From Bacillota bacterium (GTDB lineage: Bacteria; Bacillota; Clostridia; Lachnospirales; Lachnospiraceae), in the NCBI GenBank assembly GCA_023391695.1, contig JAEWAK010000007.1, forward strand, positions 284,102 through 348,101: DNA of 64,000 bases, written 5' to 3'. Shown here piece after piece: positions 1 to 10,281 of the stretch. The translations under genes were made by a program, and so were the position numbers. How positions within the stretch are numbered: the first letter of the stretch is position 1; every line of letters starts with the position of its first letter. The notes below the pieces were generated by a model. The model saw nothing but the letters and a program-made list of their open reading frames with translations. It was not told the DNA's origin and did no database searches.

Positions 1-1
1 G

Positions 2-1078
2 TTAAAAACACCGGAAGGCCAGGCTGTTTTTAACAGTGCAGGTAAAAATATAATAAAGACGTTAAAATATGTAAAAGAGGTTGTTAATCCTGCCTTTCGA
101 AAAAGCCTGGACGATTTTTGGGAAGCGGCCAGGGAAGCCGATGTGATAATTTATCATCCAAAGGCTTTTGGTGCGGCAGATATGGCACAGCTCCTTGGAA
201 TACCTTGCATCAGTATGCCTCCTGTTCCCATTACATACCCGATAACAGAATTTCCGAATCTTGCTGTTAATCCTTCGGGTGATTGGGGAAAGGTACTTAA
301 TAAACTGTCTTATAAATTTATTGAAAAAGCGGATGCTTCTAATATAAAAGAGATAAATGATTTTAGAAATAAGACTTTGCATCTTCCAAAAAGAAAAGCA
401 GGAGAATTTGCTTACAAAAAAGACGGAAAGAACATTCCAATAATCTATCCTATCAGTCCTGCACTTTTTTCTGATGTAAAGAGCTGGGAAGATAAAGTGT
501 TTTTATCCGGATTTTTATTCCTTAATACAAAAAAACAAGAACTTGATAATAAAATTCAAAATTTTCTGACTGACGGAAAGAAGCCAATTATAATATCTTT
601 TAGCAGTATGCCCCTGAAAGAACCGGAAGTATTTAAAGAAAAATTAATAGAAGCATTGAAACTTACAAATAACCGGGCAATTATTTTAACTGGAACAAGT
701 GGAATGCATTTTTCTGGTGGTCATGATGTCCTGGCAGCAGAGCAGGCACCCCATGCCCTATTATTTCCAAAAGCGAAGGGAATTGTCCATCACGGCGGTG
801 CCGGAACTATGGCGGCAGCTCTTGGTTCCGGAGTTCCCCAATTGATTATTCCATTTTCTGCCGATCAGCCATTTTGGGCAAATAGGCTTTATAAAATGGG
901 TTACGCTTTAAAACCTTTGAGGGAAAGATCCTGCAGCGTACAGGCCTTGGTTTTGGCATTTCAAAAAATGGATGACGCAGCAATCGTTGGTAACGCATTG
1001 GCGATAAAAGGAATTATAGAGAAAGAAAACGGGGTAAAATCAGCTGTTGATTATATTGAAAAAGTTCTTTCAGATTAA
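2..1078 (+). CDS. UGT-like family 1 glycosyltransferase, 5'-partial
   Basis: The frame is open from base 2, so the gene starts upstream of the window and only about the C-terminal 358 residues are present. The GTG at 143 is internal. The C-terminal half has the UGT/GT-B nucleotide-sugar signature: HHGGAGTMAAAL, then GVPQLIIPFSADQPFWANR, as in sterol/macrolide/zeaxanthin glucosyltransferases. The family transfers a sugar from an NDP-sugar to a lipid, sterol-like or secondary-metabolite acceptor in the cytoplasm; the acceptor here is unknown. No neighbour clarifies the role because the upstream context is cut off. The fold is sure, the substrate is not. Confidence 0.85.
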   Translation, partial: LKTPEGQAVFNSAGKNIIKTLKYVKEVVNPAFRKSLDDFWEAAREADVIIYHPKAFGAADMAQLLGIPCISMPPVPITYPITEFPNLAVNPSGDWGKVLNKLSYKFIEKADASNIKEINDFRNKTLHLPKRKAGEFAYKKDGKNIPIIYPISPALFSDVKSWEDKVFLSGFLFLNTKKQELDNKIQNFLTDGKKPIIISFSSMPLKEPEVFKEKLIEALKLTNNRAIILTGTSGMHFSGGHDVLAAEQAPHALLFPKAKGIVHHGGAGTMAAALGSGVPQLIIPFSADQPFWANRLYKMGYALKPLRERSCSVQALVLAFQKMDDAAIVGNALAIKGIIEKENGVKSAVDYIEKVLSD

Positions 1079-1086
1079 TAATCCTA

Positions 1087-1110
1087 AAAGAATTGTTGAA
1101 CAATTTCTTT
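1087..1110 (+). terminator. hairpin after the glycosyltransferase gene
   Basis: AAAGAATTGTT and AACAATTTCTTT form a tight stem nine bases after the stop codon. The U-tract is short (CTTTAAT), so termination may be weak. Confidence 0.4.
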
Positions 1111-1198
1111 AATGAACCCAATCTATAGATTTAGCAATTCCTTGCGCATATACCGCCCAAATTTGAGCGTGGCATCATTCAATAGATTTTAATTGAAT

Positions 1199-1245
1199 GT
1201 AACACCATAGACCTTGTAGGTTATTTTCAATGTCTATGGTGCTAC
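1199..1245. terminator. convergent-end hairpin between glycosyltransferase and GH92
   Basis: Arms GTAACACCATAGAC and GTCTATGGTGCTAC pair over 14 positions with one mismatch and a 19-nt loop. It lies between two convergent genes. Neither side has a clear T-run, so it may be a transcript-stabilising hairpin rather than a terminator. Confidence 0.4.
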
Positions 1246-1323
1246 ATCCAACTAATGATTTAATATTTTATGTTTTAATATTTATTTTTTCTTATTTTAC
1301 TTTACTTCTTCATAACAGCTCAA

Positions 1324-4300
1324 CTATCTAACGGTTACTTTTACCTTAACAGTCCTGTTATTGTAGGTCTTAACCGTAATTACGGACGTTCCCTTTTTCA
1401 CAGCCCGCAGTTTTCCTTTTGAACTCACGCTTACGACCGCACTGTTACCGGACTGATAAGTGATTGTACCGGCTGCACCTTTGTTTAATGCCGCTTTTAA
1501 CTGGTAAGTCTTTTTTACTTTAATGGTAACGGCCTTTGTGTTAACCTTAAGGGATGCCGGTGCCTTCCTGACCGTAATGATACAGGAGGCTGTTTTTCCA
1601 TCGGCAGTTTTTACCGTTATTTTTGCAGTGCCTGTCTTTTTGGCAGTGATGATACCGGCCGGACTGACTGCGGCAACTTCCTTTTTGCTGGAAGTATAGG
1701 TTACTTTACTGACAGCATCAACAGGATTAAATACCGGCAATAATTTGAAATTTTCCCCCACACCCAAGGTCTTTTTCGCCGTATTCAACTTAATGGACTT
1801 AAGCTTATTTTGTACCGTAACGGTGCAGGCCGCCTTTAATCCGTTCTCCGTTACCGCCGTGATAACTGCCGTACCGGCTGTTTTCGCTGTTATAACCCCA
1901 TCCGCACTTACTTCGGCTGTCAAAGGATTGTCGGAACTGTACACCAGTTTACTTACCGCACCGTCCGGACTTAAGGACGGAACCAGGGTGAAACTGTCAC
2001 CGGCAAATAAAGTCTTAGCGGTTTCCGGCAGAGCAATTCCTGCAGGAAGCTGGATAACCGTAATTTCTAACTCTGCCGTCTTTCCGGAATATGCTATAGT
2101 TACCGGAATTTTGCCTGCACTTCCGGTAGGATTTTCTGTTACCACCGTATAATTGCCTACCGTAGCCTGCGTGCCGTCACTATAGACGGCTTTCACTGCC
2201 ATACCTCTTAAATCAAGAGGTTCCCCAACCTGATAAATCAGTTTCTCCGGTTTCTCCGTTATGGCAATACCGGTCATGGTGGGTGCAGGCGGTTTCGTTT
2301 TTCGTTGTTTAACTGTAATCTCAAAACCTGCCGTCTTTCCTTCATAACTTATGGTTACCGTTACCTTCCCGGTTCTCCTGGTAGGATTTTGTGTTATGAC
2401 CTCATAATCCGTGACAACTTCCCTGCTGCCGTCATTATAGGTTGCCGTCACTTCCATTCCGCTCAAATCCAGTTCTTCCCCGATCCGGTAAACCAGCTTC
2501 CGCGGTTTCTTCGTAATATCCAGCCGTGCCGTGCCGTTATCCGTCTCCCTCTCCAATACCGTAATCTGAAAACCTGCCACAGCCCTTTCATAACGGATCT
2601 TTACTGTGGTTATACCGGCCATGGTGGTGGGATTTACCGTATCTACCAGATAATCGTTTACTTTGGCAGAAGTACCGTCGCTGTAAACTGCCGTCACTTC
2701 CATTCCGTTTAGATCAAGGGGATCATTAACATAATAAACCAGCTTGTCGGGATATCTTGTTATTTCAATGCCCGTTACGGAGGAATCCTGTTTATTCCCA
2801 AGCTCTGCCGTTATTACGTTACTTCCCCTGCCCATCCGGAACGTAACGGTATAGGTGCCGTCTTCCTTCTGTGTTACTGCTTCCGGCCCTAATTCTATAC
2901 CGTTTAATAATACTTTTTTTAAAACCCTGCCTTCCTCCAAGGTAATATCCGCCGTTACCAAAGTCCCTTCCGGAACATCCGTAATACCGTCTCCCGGCCG
3001 GAAGGAGATAAAGGCTCCCTCTGTCTGGACGGCCGTGGCACTTCCGGTTGCCACAGGCCTGAAACTGACGGTAATCGCCGTATCCTCTGAAACTTCATGC
3101 AGCGTATATTCCACACTTTCACTTCCATTGCCCTGAAAGCCGGTATCTTCGCCGTTTACCAGCACCCGGTCAATGACATACCCCTCCTCCGGGTCAATAA
3201 AAAAGCTTATACTCTGGCCATAGGCTACGGTCTGGTCCGTAAAATCAACGGTACCGTGTTCACCTGCCGCTGCGCTTACCTTACAGTAAGCCTCAAACCG
3301 GAACCAGTCCACATTGGCAACGTAGGTATGGGTCCCGTCATTCCGGAATACCAGGTATACATCGTGTAAACCCGTAATGGCCGGTGACAGCTCCGTATTT
3401 ACCGTTACATAGTCAGCCCATCCGGTGGCTGCCGTAACGGGGGTCTGGATTACCCCTGCCGGGCTTGAATTCCTGTCATCCAGGTAAATCTCCACATAAC
3501 CGCCGCCGTCAGTACCCTGGGCCGAATAATTTATTTCCATATAATTCGTGCTGCCTGGAAAGAATACGTTCTTATAACCTGCCCAGTAATCTTTCTTAAC
3601 GCCGCCGATATTATTGGGCACACCGTTCTTTAAGTCGATCATAACGTTTCCGGAGGTAAAATCTTCTGCTTCCATTCTCCCGTAGGCATTTACCAGACCA
3701 CCGTTTATCATCTCCAGGGCCTTTTTCAGTTCCTCATATGCCCGGGTGTAATCCGCCTCCACAGCTTCCGGATTGTTATAAACAGCTTCGGCATCGGCAA
3801 TGGCGGCATTTAATTTAGCTTTTAAAGCCTCCGGCATACCGGTCTGGTCAAACTGCCTTGCTGCCCGGATCAAATTCCCCAGGTCTTCTTTGTTCCTGGC
3901 TCCGTCATCATATCCCAACAATTCAATTTCCGATACGGTCCCCGCACCGAACACGAATTTATAATGAGAATACAGTTCTTTCTTATCCTCACGGATCAAG
4001 AAAGGACGGGTATACTGGCTCCACCTAAATTCCATATTCTCATAAGCAGCCAGTTCCACCCATTCGCCGTTCTCTGTTGCACCGTATAAATTCACAGCGG
4101 CCGGTGCCGTATTGGTTTTGCCGGAGGTTATGGTAAACAGTTCTGCCCTCCTGGCTTTATCCAGGCTATAATAAAGGGTATCTCCGTCTGCAAATACGGT
4201 TTCGGTACCGGAATTATTATCTACCAGATTTTTGACGTTCATAACCGCAGAAGCCAGACGGTCCTGATAAACCAGATCCGTGGTTATGGTATCCGTATTC

Positions 4301-7300
4301 ACAATGTTTACATTAGGTGAAGTAAAATCATCATAGGTTTTGACCTCTTCACCCGGAGCCGTAACGGACACGGGAAGGTCATCCCCACCGGAGCCCCATG
4401 CTTCGTTCGGTACGGAATCCATGGTAAATTCTATGGTTCCGCCGTCACAGATATCTTCATATTTCAGGTATGCCCTGTTATAGTCCTCACCGTTTAGTTT
4501 CATACTCTGGACATACACATTTTCCTTACTGTTATTATGTGCTGATACGGTAAGGGTATTGCCGTTTTGAAGGTTTAAGGTCACTTCTTCAAATAACGGG
4601 GAACCAATTGCAAATTCATCGCTGCCCATGGTCAAGGGGTAAAAGCCTAAAGCTGAGAAAATATACCAGGCGGACATTTCCCCATTATCTTCATCTCCGA
4701 TATAACCCTGGCCGAACGTGGAGCCTACATAGGTCCGGTCCAATATATCCCGGACATATTTCTGGGTTTTCCAGGGCTGTGCCGCGTGGTTGTACATATA
4801 AATGATATGGTGGGACGGCTGGTTGCTGTGCCCATACTGTCCAAGCTTGATTTCCCGGGCTTCCTTTTGTTCATGGATACCGCCCACACCGTTAACCGCC
4901 CCGTATCCGTTGTATATACCGTTGGTTTCAAAAATGGAATCCAGTTTTTCTGCCAGGCCGCCTTGCCCGCCGTATAAACCGGCCAGCCCCTGTCCGTCCT
5001 GGGGTACCGAAACTGCCATGTTATAGGCATTGGTTTCCGTATAATTTTCTCCCCAGTAGAAAGGATCAAAGGCATTGTTGGTATAATTGGCGGTATTCCA
5101 GCTGCCGGAACTGTCTTTCCCCCTAAACCACCGGTCCGAAGGGGTATCACCGGAACCATCAAACAATTTCACATAATTCCTGGCACGGTTTAAATAGTAT
5201 TCGTATTCCGCCAGGTATTCCGACTTCTTATCCGTATCCTCCTCCCTGTCGGCCAGCACTTTCGCCATCTGGGCGATTCCGTAGTCATTGATATAGCTTT
5301 CCATGGACCAGGAGAAATCTTCTGAGGTTCCCGGATTATAACCCAGAAATATGGCGGTATTCAGATTCTTCCGTCCTCCGCCTGTCAGATTGGAAGAAAC
5401 CGTTGCCCCATTCCGCAGAGCGGAAGCATATGCCCCCTCCGCATCAAAATCCAGGCCTTTTACCAGGGCATCCGCAAATATAACGTCGCTGCTGGTCCCT
5501 ACCATACTGTTGGTCCCGCCGGGCGCGATCCACCTGGGGACCCAGCCCTGGTCATAATAATGCTGCAGCAGGCCGTTTAACATTTGGGAGGCATCGTCCG
5601 GAGTCAGTAAGCCATAAGCTGCCCAGGCAGTACGGTAAGTATCCCAAAATCCATTATTAATATAAATCTGTCCGTCTGCCGGAGCCGCTCCCGCGTCACG
5701 GTATGGGCTCTTATACTGCCATACCGGATCACTTTCCGTTCCCGTATTTTCAGACATGGTATTGGGATAAGCAAATAAACGGTACAAATTGGAATATAAC
5801 GAAACTAGCTGTTCATACGTTGCACCTTTTACATCACTGATGACATTTAACTTTTCATCCCAGATATTCCGGGCTTTTACATGGACAGCATCAAAATCCT
5901 CCTCAGGGGCAATCTCCTGTTCCAGGTTTTTCCTGGCTTGTTCATAGCTTATATAGGAAGTGGCAATTTTCATTTCCACCGCAGCATCACGAAAGCCGGC
6001 TATGCCGCCTTTGGCGGATTCTTTCGTAAGCACGGCTTTTTTATCAAAGGTGCCATATACATACATGCGTTTTGAACCATTGCCGGTATGGTCACTGTAC
6101 CCCTGGAACGTAGTGACCTTACCCGTATTGTCAAAACTTACGTCACCGCCCCCGCGGATACAGTCAAATATAACATTCCGGTTGGCAATGCCGCTGTCAA
6201 AAGTAAACCGGACTGCGGCACCGTGGACCGTAGGGGTTAATTCCAGCCTGGAACCGGCAGAGGCACCTTTTACTTTGTCAAATTCCACACGGTAGTAATC
6301 CGCCCGGGCTATTTCGTTCTCATGGGAGAAATCCGAGGTCAGGCTGCCTAAGCTGAAACTGTCTGCCGAAGCTGCATTCAGACTGGTATTGACCATGAAC
6401 TGCCAGGTTCCCCGGTCCCCTATCCAATAAGACGGTTCATGGCTGATTGTCATAAACCTTAAGGAGATATCCTGGTAATCATAGATTTTATTATCATTTG
6501 AATTGGTAGCAGGTACCCAGAAATTAAAGCCATGGGGCAGGGTTACCGCCGGAGCCGTCAAACCTCTGGAAAAACCCGGGGAATCATTGGTTCCTCTTAA
6601 GATATTGGTATAATCGGATAAATGCCTGATCGTTAACTCCGCCTTATCATAAATTTCAATATCATCAAAGTAGGTTGTAAAATCTTTAAACCCGGACATA
6701 TCGTGATCAGGTTTGCTGTAGTCCGCCAGTATGGCTTCGATGGTCTTACCGCCTGCCAGGGACCCGATATTACCGTATATCCGGTTCCACTGGTTGGTGG
6801 TCAGGGTCCTGTTGTCCCCCTGGGATATCGCATCCAGCCCGTTGCCGTTCTGGTCCAGGGCACCCAGCTCACTTAAATAAGTACCGTCCGTAAATTTTAA
6901 GTCCAGGGACAGATACATCTGAGAGTATTGATAATCATAGGAATCCCCGTTTGACATAGACGGGAATATACAATACTGGAAATACGTATCGTCCTTCACA
7001 GGAATACTAAGCCCGTCATAAATTTTATTATAGGAATAAGCCTCCTCTCCGGTGATACTTCCGGTAACCTTTAAGGCTTTGCTTCCAGACCACCCTGCAT
7101 TGGCATTCTGGTTCCAGGCGGAGGAGGGTCCTGTGGAAATCGTTACACTCATTCCGGGCTTCTGGTATGGATCATCCGCACTGTCCCCGGTTGCAAGTAT
7201 AATATCCGCAAACTGGGTCATACCGGTGGTTCCCTGGGAACTTGCATTTCTGGTTATGCTCAATCTGAAACTGCTGTAAGCTCCCGGAACGGCAACTGTA

Positions 7301-7860
7301 TAAAGCTTTGACTGATACCTTGCGCTAAAGGTTTCATTGGTTCTTTCGTCAATGAGGGTATAGCCGGCATCTCCTTCCTTCCTGCCGTATAACTGCCAGT
7401 TCTTCGGGTCACGTTCCGGGGCGTCGTTGGCAGATACGATTGCATACTGCTTTACTTCTTTTTCTGCCCTGCCCTTTAGGGACCAGCTAACGGTTACGGG
7501 CGCCGCAACGTTTGATAAAAATTTCGTTGCCGAATTGCCGTCAAAGAGATTTTCCTTTATTTCATAGCTGTTGTAATTTGCACTGCCGGTGACTGTGCTT
7601 AAATCCACCAGGTAAGTGATATCACCGGTTAACCCATTGGAGGAAACGGGCCGCACATTTTTGCTGCCTTTTTCATCTAAAATACCTGCTGTAAATCCAT
7701 CGGGAGTTTCAAAGGAAGAAGTCCATAATTTCGTCTTCCCGCTGTCACTATCTTCTATTATCTCTTCGCTTTGTGTATCGGCGTAGGCCGTGAAACCATT
7801 GGGAATAACCATACAAAGTACTAAAAACCACGCTGTCAGCTTTTTATAATTTACTTTCAT
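1324..7860 (-). CDS. giant secreted GH92 alpha-mannosidase with CBM and Ig-like repeats
   Basis: About 2178 residues. I choose the ATG at 7860 because GAGG sits 6 nt upstream and a clean signal peptide follows (KKLTAWFLVLCMVIP...AYA); an ATG at 7878 is in frame. Order of domains: signal peptide, F5/8C-like N-terminal segment (about 100-230), GH92 N-domain and catalytic (alpha/alpha)6 part (about 410-1170), helical FIVAR-like segment (about 1320-1390), CBM6-like module (about 1390-1525), three Big_3-like Ig domains, then three Big_2-like Ig domains. GH92 marks are NGFWDTYRTAW, GTSSDVIFADA, a Glu in SMESY aligning with the family's general acid, and GYIGDEDNGEMSAWY near 1051. The family cleaves alpha-mannosides of N-glycans or yeast mannan with Ca2+. 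No LPXTG or SLH anchor is seen. It lies downstream of the sugar transporter, past a terminator, and probably feeds it. Confidence 0.95.
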   Translation of the reverse strand: MKVNYKKLTAWFLVLCMVIPNGFTAYADTQSEEIIEDSDSGKTKLWTSSFETPDGFTAGILDEKGSKNVRPVSSNGLTGDITYLVDLSTVTGSANYNSYEIKENLFDGNSATKFLSNVAAPVTVSWSLKGRAEKEVKQYAIVSANDAPERDPKNWQLYGRKEGDAGYTLIDERTNETFSARYQSKLYTVAVPGAYSSFRLSITRNASSQGTTGMTQFADIILATGDSADDPYQKPGMSVTISTGPSSAWNQNANAGWSGSKALKVTGSITGEEAYSYNKIYDGLSIPVKDDTYFQYCIFPSMSNGDSYDYQYSQMYLSLDLKFTDGTYLSELGALDQNGNGLDAISQGDNRTLTTNQWNRIYGNIGSLAGGKTIEAILADYSKPDHDMSGFKDFTTYFDDIEIYDKAELTIRHLSDYTNILRGTNDSPGFSRGLTAPAVTLPHGFNFWVPATNSNDNKIYDYQDISLRFMTISHEPSYWIGDRGTWQFMVNTSLNAASADSFSLGSLTSDFSHENEIARADYYRVEFDKVKGASAGSRLELTPTVHGAAVRFTFDSGIANRNVIFDCIRGGGDVSFDNTGKVTTFQGYSDHTGNGSKRMYVYGTFDKKAVLTKESAKGGIAGFRDAAVEMKIATSYISYEQARKNLEQEIAPEEDFDAVHVKARNIWDEKLNVISDVKGATYEQLVSLYSNLYRLFAYPNTMSENTGTESDPVWQYKSPYRDAGAAPADGQIYINNGFWDTYRTAWAAYGLLTPDDASQMLNGLLQHYYDQGWVPRWIAPGGTNSMVGTSSDVIFADALVKGLDFDAEGAYASALRNGATVSSNLTGGGRKNLNTAIFLGYNPGTSEDFSWSMESYINDYGIAQMAKVLADREEDTDKKSEYLAEYEYYLNRARNYVKLFDGSGDTPSDRWFRGKDSSGSWNTANYTNNAFDPFYWGENYTETNAYNMAVSVPQDGQGLAGLYGGQGGLAEKLDSIFETNGIYNGYGAVNGVGGIHEQKEAREIKLGQYGHSNQPSHHIIYMYNHAAQPWKTQKYVRDILDRTYVGSTFGQGYIGDEDNGEMSAWYIFSALGFYPLTMGSDEFAIGSPLFEEVTLNLQNGNTLTVSAHNNSKENVYVQSMKLNGEDYNRAYLKYEDICDGGTIEFTMDSVPNEAWGSGGDDLPVSVTAPGEEVKTYDDFTSPNVNIVNTDTITTDLVYQDRLASAVMNVKNLVDNNSGTETVFADGDTLYYSLDKARRAELFTITSGKTNTAPAAVNLYGATENGEWVELAAYENMEFRWSQYTRPFLIREDKKELYSHYKFVFGAGTVSEIELLGYDDGARNKEDLGNLIRAARQFDQTGMPEALKAKLNAAIADAEAVYNNPEAVEADYTRAYEELKKALEMINGGLVNAYGRMEAEDFTSGNVMIDLKNGVPNNIGGVKKDYWAGYKNVFFPGSTNYMEINYSAQGTDGGGYVEIYLDDRNSSPAGVIQTPVTAATGWADYVTVNTELSPAITGLHDVYLVFRNDGTHTYVANVDWFRFEAYCKVSAAAGEHGTVDFTDQTVAYGQSISFFIDPEEGYVIDRVLVNGEDTGFQGNGSESVEYTLHEVSEDTAITVSFRPVATGSATAVQTEGAFISFRPGDGITDVPEGTLVTADITLEEGRVLKKVLLNGIELGPEAVTQKEDGTYTVTFRMGRGSNVITAELGNKQDSSVTGIEITRYPDKLVYYVNDPLDLNGMEVTAVYSDGTSAKVNDYLVDTVNPTTMAGITTVKIRYERAVAGFQITVLERETDNGTARLDITKKPRKLVYRIGEELDLSGMEVTATYNDGSREVVTDYEVITQNPTRRTGKVTVTISYEGKTAGFEITVKQRKTKPPAPTMTGIAITEKPEKLIYQVGEPLDLRGMAVKAVYSDGTQATVGNYTVVTENPTGSAGKIPVTIAYSGKTAELEITVIQLPAGIALPETAKTLFAGDSFTLVPSLSPDGAVSKLVYSSDNPLTAEVSADGVITAKTAGTAVITAVTENGLKAACTVTVQNKLKSIKLNTAKKTLGVGENFKLLPVFNPVDAVSKVTYTSSKKEVAAVSPAGIITAKKTGTAKITVKTADGKTASCIITVRKAPASLKVNTKAVTIKVKKTYQLKAALNKGAAGTITYQSGNSAVVSVSSKGKLRAVKKGTSVITVKTYNNRTVKVKVTVR

Positions 7861-7902
7861 ACCGTACCTCAGCTTCATATATTCAAAAATTATCAGGTTA
7901 AG

Positions 7903-8050
7903 TTAAAGCGGATATTTCGGGTCCGCTGCGCTGCGGCTCTATCCTTATACCTGCTACGCAGGCATTTCAGCCAGAGCCAGCCTCCGCCTGAAACAAGTAA
8001 GTCCAAAACCCACCGCTTACACTCCGTTGAAGCGTGGGAACTTACTTATA
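7903..8050. repeat. family-2 dispersed repeat upstream of GH92
   Basis: Starts TTAAAGCGGATAT and continues through a GC-rich part containing CTACGCAG and TTTCAG...CCTCCGCCTGAAACAAG. Related copies lie at 17088-17141, 38850-38990 (reverse) and 41060-41180. It occupies most of the gap in which the GH92 promoter must lie. Confidence 0.5.
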
Positions 8051-8062
8051 AGTTTAGAACAC

Positions 8063-8145
8063 AAAAAAAGAGCCCCATGCAAAATTTTAGATTTATTTGA
8101 CTTGCAAAGCAAGTAATCGGTCTGTGTATTTTGCACTGGGCTCTT
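8063..8145 (-). terminator. intrinsic terminator after the sugar-binding lipoprotein gene
   Basis: On the minus strand AAGAGCCCAGTGCAAAAT pairs with ATTTTGCATGGGGCTCTT, followed by a run of T. An inner CTTGC/GCAAG hairpin sits in the loop. It begins about 20 nt after the lipoprotein gene's stop and separates that operon from GH92. Confidence 0.85.
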
Positions 8146-8165
8146 ATATAGTAATTTATTCCGGA

Positions 8166-9191
8166 TTATTTATAATCCGCTAGATTCTCTTTTGTGACTT
8201 GAGTAACCCCCGTATCCAGATTGTCACCGGCAGGTTCCCCTTTAATCGCATTAATAGCAGTTTTTATACCCTCATAACCCATGGTTGACGGATTCTGGGC
8301 CATGGCACCAAGTAAGTATCCCTGGTCAATTAATTCAAGTATGGCGTCCGAGGTATCAAAACCGATGCCAACTGCCGCACCGCCTGCTTCTTTAATGGCA
8401 TTGCCTACTCCGACCGTGGAACCTTCATTACAGCCGTAAAGTCCCACACAGCCCTGGGCTAAAAAGTTGGAAGCGGCATTTTGTGACTGGGCAGCTTCCC
8501 CTTCACAGTACTGCGTTTCCAAAATATTAAAATCAGTTCCTTCAAATGCGGAGCGGAAGCCATTTTCACGGTTCATGGTAGAATCGGTGGAAGTGTTAAC
8601 ACTGATGATACCGATATCCCCGGAGGTAATTCCTTTGGTTTTTAAAGCGTCAAGTAAAGCCTGGCCTGCCGTTTTTCCGGCTGCCTCATTATTGGTGGAT
8701 AAGGTTCTTACCGCCGGATATTCTGCCGGTGAGTCAACGTATACGATCTTAACACCGGCTTCTTCCGCTTCCTTTAAGGAAGCATTTACTGCCGTAGGGC
8801 CGTTTGCCGCCAGTAAAATTGCCTGGGCGCCGTCTGCAATTGCATTGTTGATTTTTTCAATTTGCTGTGCATCGTCTTTTTTATCCGGTGCAGACCACTT
8901 GTAAACTACGCCGGTACCTTCCGCCTGTAACTCGCTTACTGCCTGCTGGCAGCCTTTATCAATATTTGCCCAATACTGATCCATCTGATCCATGGTTATC
9001 AGGTATACTTTGTAACTGTCACCGGAAGCTGCTGCTTCTCCTGCCGTATCTTTTGCGGATGCATCTTCTGTTGCCGCTCCTTTTGCGGAGCCGTCCGTCT
9101 TTGCTGTTTCGGCGGCGTCCCGACTGCAGCCGGTAAGCATGGCAGCAATCATTGCAGCACCCAAAATAATGGATAATACCTTTCGTTTCAT
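8166..9191 (-). CDS. sugar ABC transporter substrate-binding lipoprotein (RbsB-like)
   Basis: 341 residues. A lipobox (LTGC) ends the signal peptide, then an Ala/Lys/Asp-rich linker and a periplasmic-binding-protein type 1 fold: VYLITMDQMDQYWANIDKGCQ, ILLAANGPTAV, GDIGIISVN, LYGCNEGSTVGVGNAIKE. The family binds monosaccharides such as ribose, galactose, xylose or allose; the ligand cannot be read from sequence. The start has GGGAGG 7 nt upstream. It is the last gene of an ATPase-permease-binding protein set (11796 to 8166, minus strand) and is followed by a strong terminator. Confidence 0.95.
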   Translation of the reverse strand: MKRKVLSIILGAAMIAAMLTGCSRDAAETAKTDGSAKGAATEDASAKDTAGEAAASGDSYKVYLITMDQMDQYWANIDKGCQQAVSELQAEGTGVVYKWSAPDKKDDAQQIEKINNAIADGAQAILLAANGPTAVNASLKEAEEAGVKIVYVDSPAEYPAVRTLSTNNEAAGKTAGQALLDALKTKGITSGDIGIISVNTSTDSTMNRENGFRSAFEGTDFNILETQYCEGEAAQSQNAASNFLAQGCVGLYGCNEGSTVGVGNAIKEAGGAAVGIGFDTSDAILELIDQGYLLGAMAQNPSTMGYEGIKTAINAIKGEPAGDNLDTGVTQVTKENLADYK

Positions 9192-9259
9192 TATGAAACC
9201 TCCCTTTTTTATAATAATGGCAGAATCCCGGATATTACGGTTATCCTGCTTTACTACCG

Positions 9260-10258
9260 TTAACTTTCTATTTTTTCCTTAAATTTGCCGCTGCGGACAA
9301 TGACATCCAGCAATACCGACACGATAACGATAATGCCGATTACAATATTTCTAATGGCTACCGGTGCCCCGACGAACTGAAGGCCATTCTGCAAAACGCC
9401 CCAGATGGATGCACCGATTACGGTCCCAAGAATAATACCCTGTCCGCCGAGGGTTGATACACCGCCGATTACGGAAGCGGCAACCGCATATAATTCATAT
9501 CCATTGCCGGCGTCCATAGTTCCCATACCGCTGGTCGCACAGATGATCAGGCCTACGGTACAGGCACAGATACTGCTTACGACAAAAGCCTTTATGGTAG
9601 TGGATAAAATGTTTACCCCCGATAATTTGGAAGCCTCTATATTGCTGCCAATGGCATAAATATGCCGTCCGGTCCTTGTTTTGCTTAAAATAAAGTTAAA
9701 GACCAGCCATAAGACCAGGGCAATCCAGATGGTATTGTAAAGTCCTAAAAACTTTCCGTAATAAAAGAAGTTCCTAAATCCGTCCGCCCCTTCCCCGATG
9801 GAGTCCGTATTGTAATTATTGTTGACGATCTGGGCAATCCCCCTTGCAATGGTCATGGTTCCCAAGGTTGCAATAAAGGGCGGTAACTTGCATTTTGCCA
9901 CCAGCAGTCCGTTACCCACCCCAACCAGGATACAAAGGATCAAGGTTACCACTACGGCAATCCAGGGATTCATCCCCTTCGTCATCAGGGTAGCCGCAAC
10001 CATACAGCTCATGCCGACCACCGAGCCGATGGAAAGATCAATATTTCCGGTTATCAATACATAGGACTGCCCGATACCGATCAACAGCACCGGCGCGATC
10101 TGCCTTAATAAATTGCCTGCGTTCCTCCCCGAGAAAAAGTTCGGATTCAGAACGCCAAATACGACACATAATATAATCAATCCGACCGTTACCGTTAAAA
10201 CCTGTCCCATTCCCCGGATAGTTCTGAATTTTTTAAATACGCTCTGCTTATTTTTCAT
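9260..10258 (-). CDS. sugar ABC transporter permease (RbsC-like)
   Basis: 332 residues with about 8-10 hydrophobic helices and family motifs: NLLRQIAPVLLIGIGQSYVLITGNIDLSIGS near residue 50 and GRHIYAIGSNIEASKLSGVNI near 190. CUT2 permeases form a homodimer with the RbsA-type ATPase. GGAG lies 7 nt before the ATG. It sits 23 bp from the ATPase gene and 68 bp from the binding-protein gene, so it is in one operon. Confidence 0.95.
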   Translation of the reverse strand: MKNKQSVFKKFRTIRGMGQVLTVTVGLIILCVVFGVLNPNFFSGRNAGNLLRQIAPVLLIGIGQSYVLITGNIDLSIGSVVGMSCMVAATLMTKGMNPWIAVVVTLILCILVGVGNGLLVAKCKLPPFIATLGTMTIARGIAQIVNNNYNTDSIGEGADGFRNFFYYGKFLGLYNTIWIALVLWLVFNFILSKTRTGRHIYAIGSNIEASKLSGVNILSTTIKAFVVSSICACTVGLIICATSGMGTMDAGNGYELYAVAASVIGGVSTLGGQGIILGTVIGASIWGVLQNGLQFVGAPVAIRNIVIGIIVIVSVLLDVIVRSGKFKEKIES

Positions 10259-10281
10259 TACTTATTCTCCTTAAATTTTAT

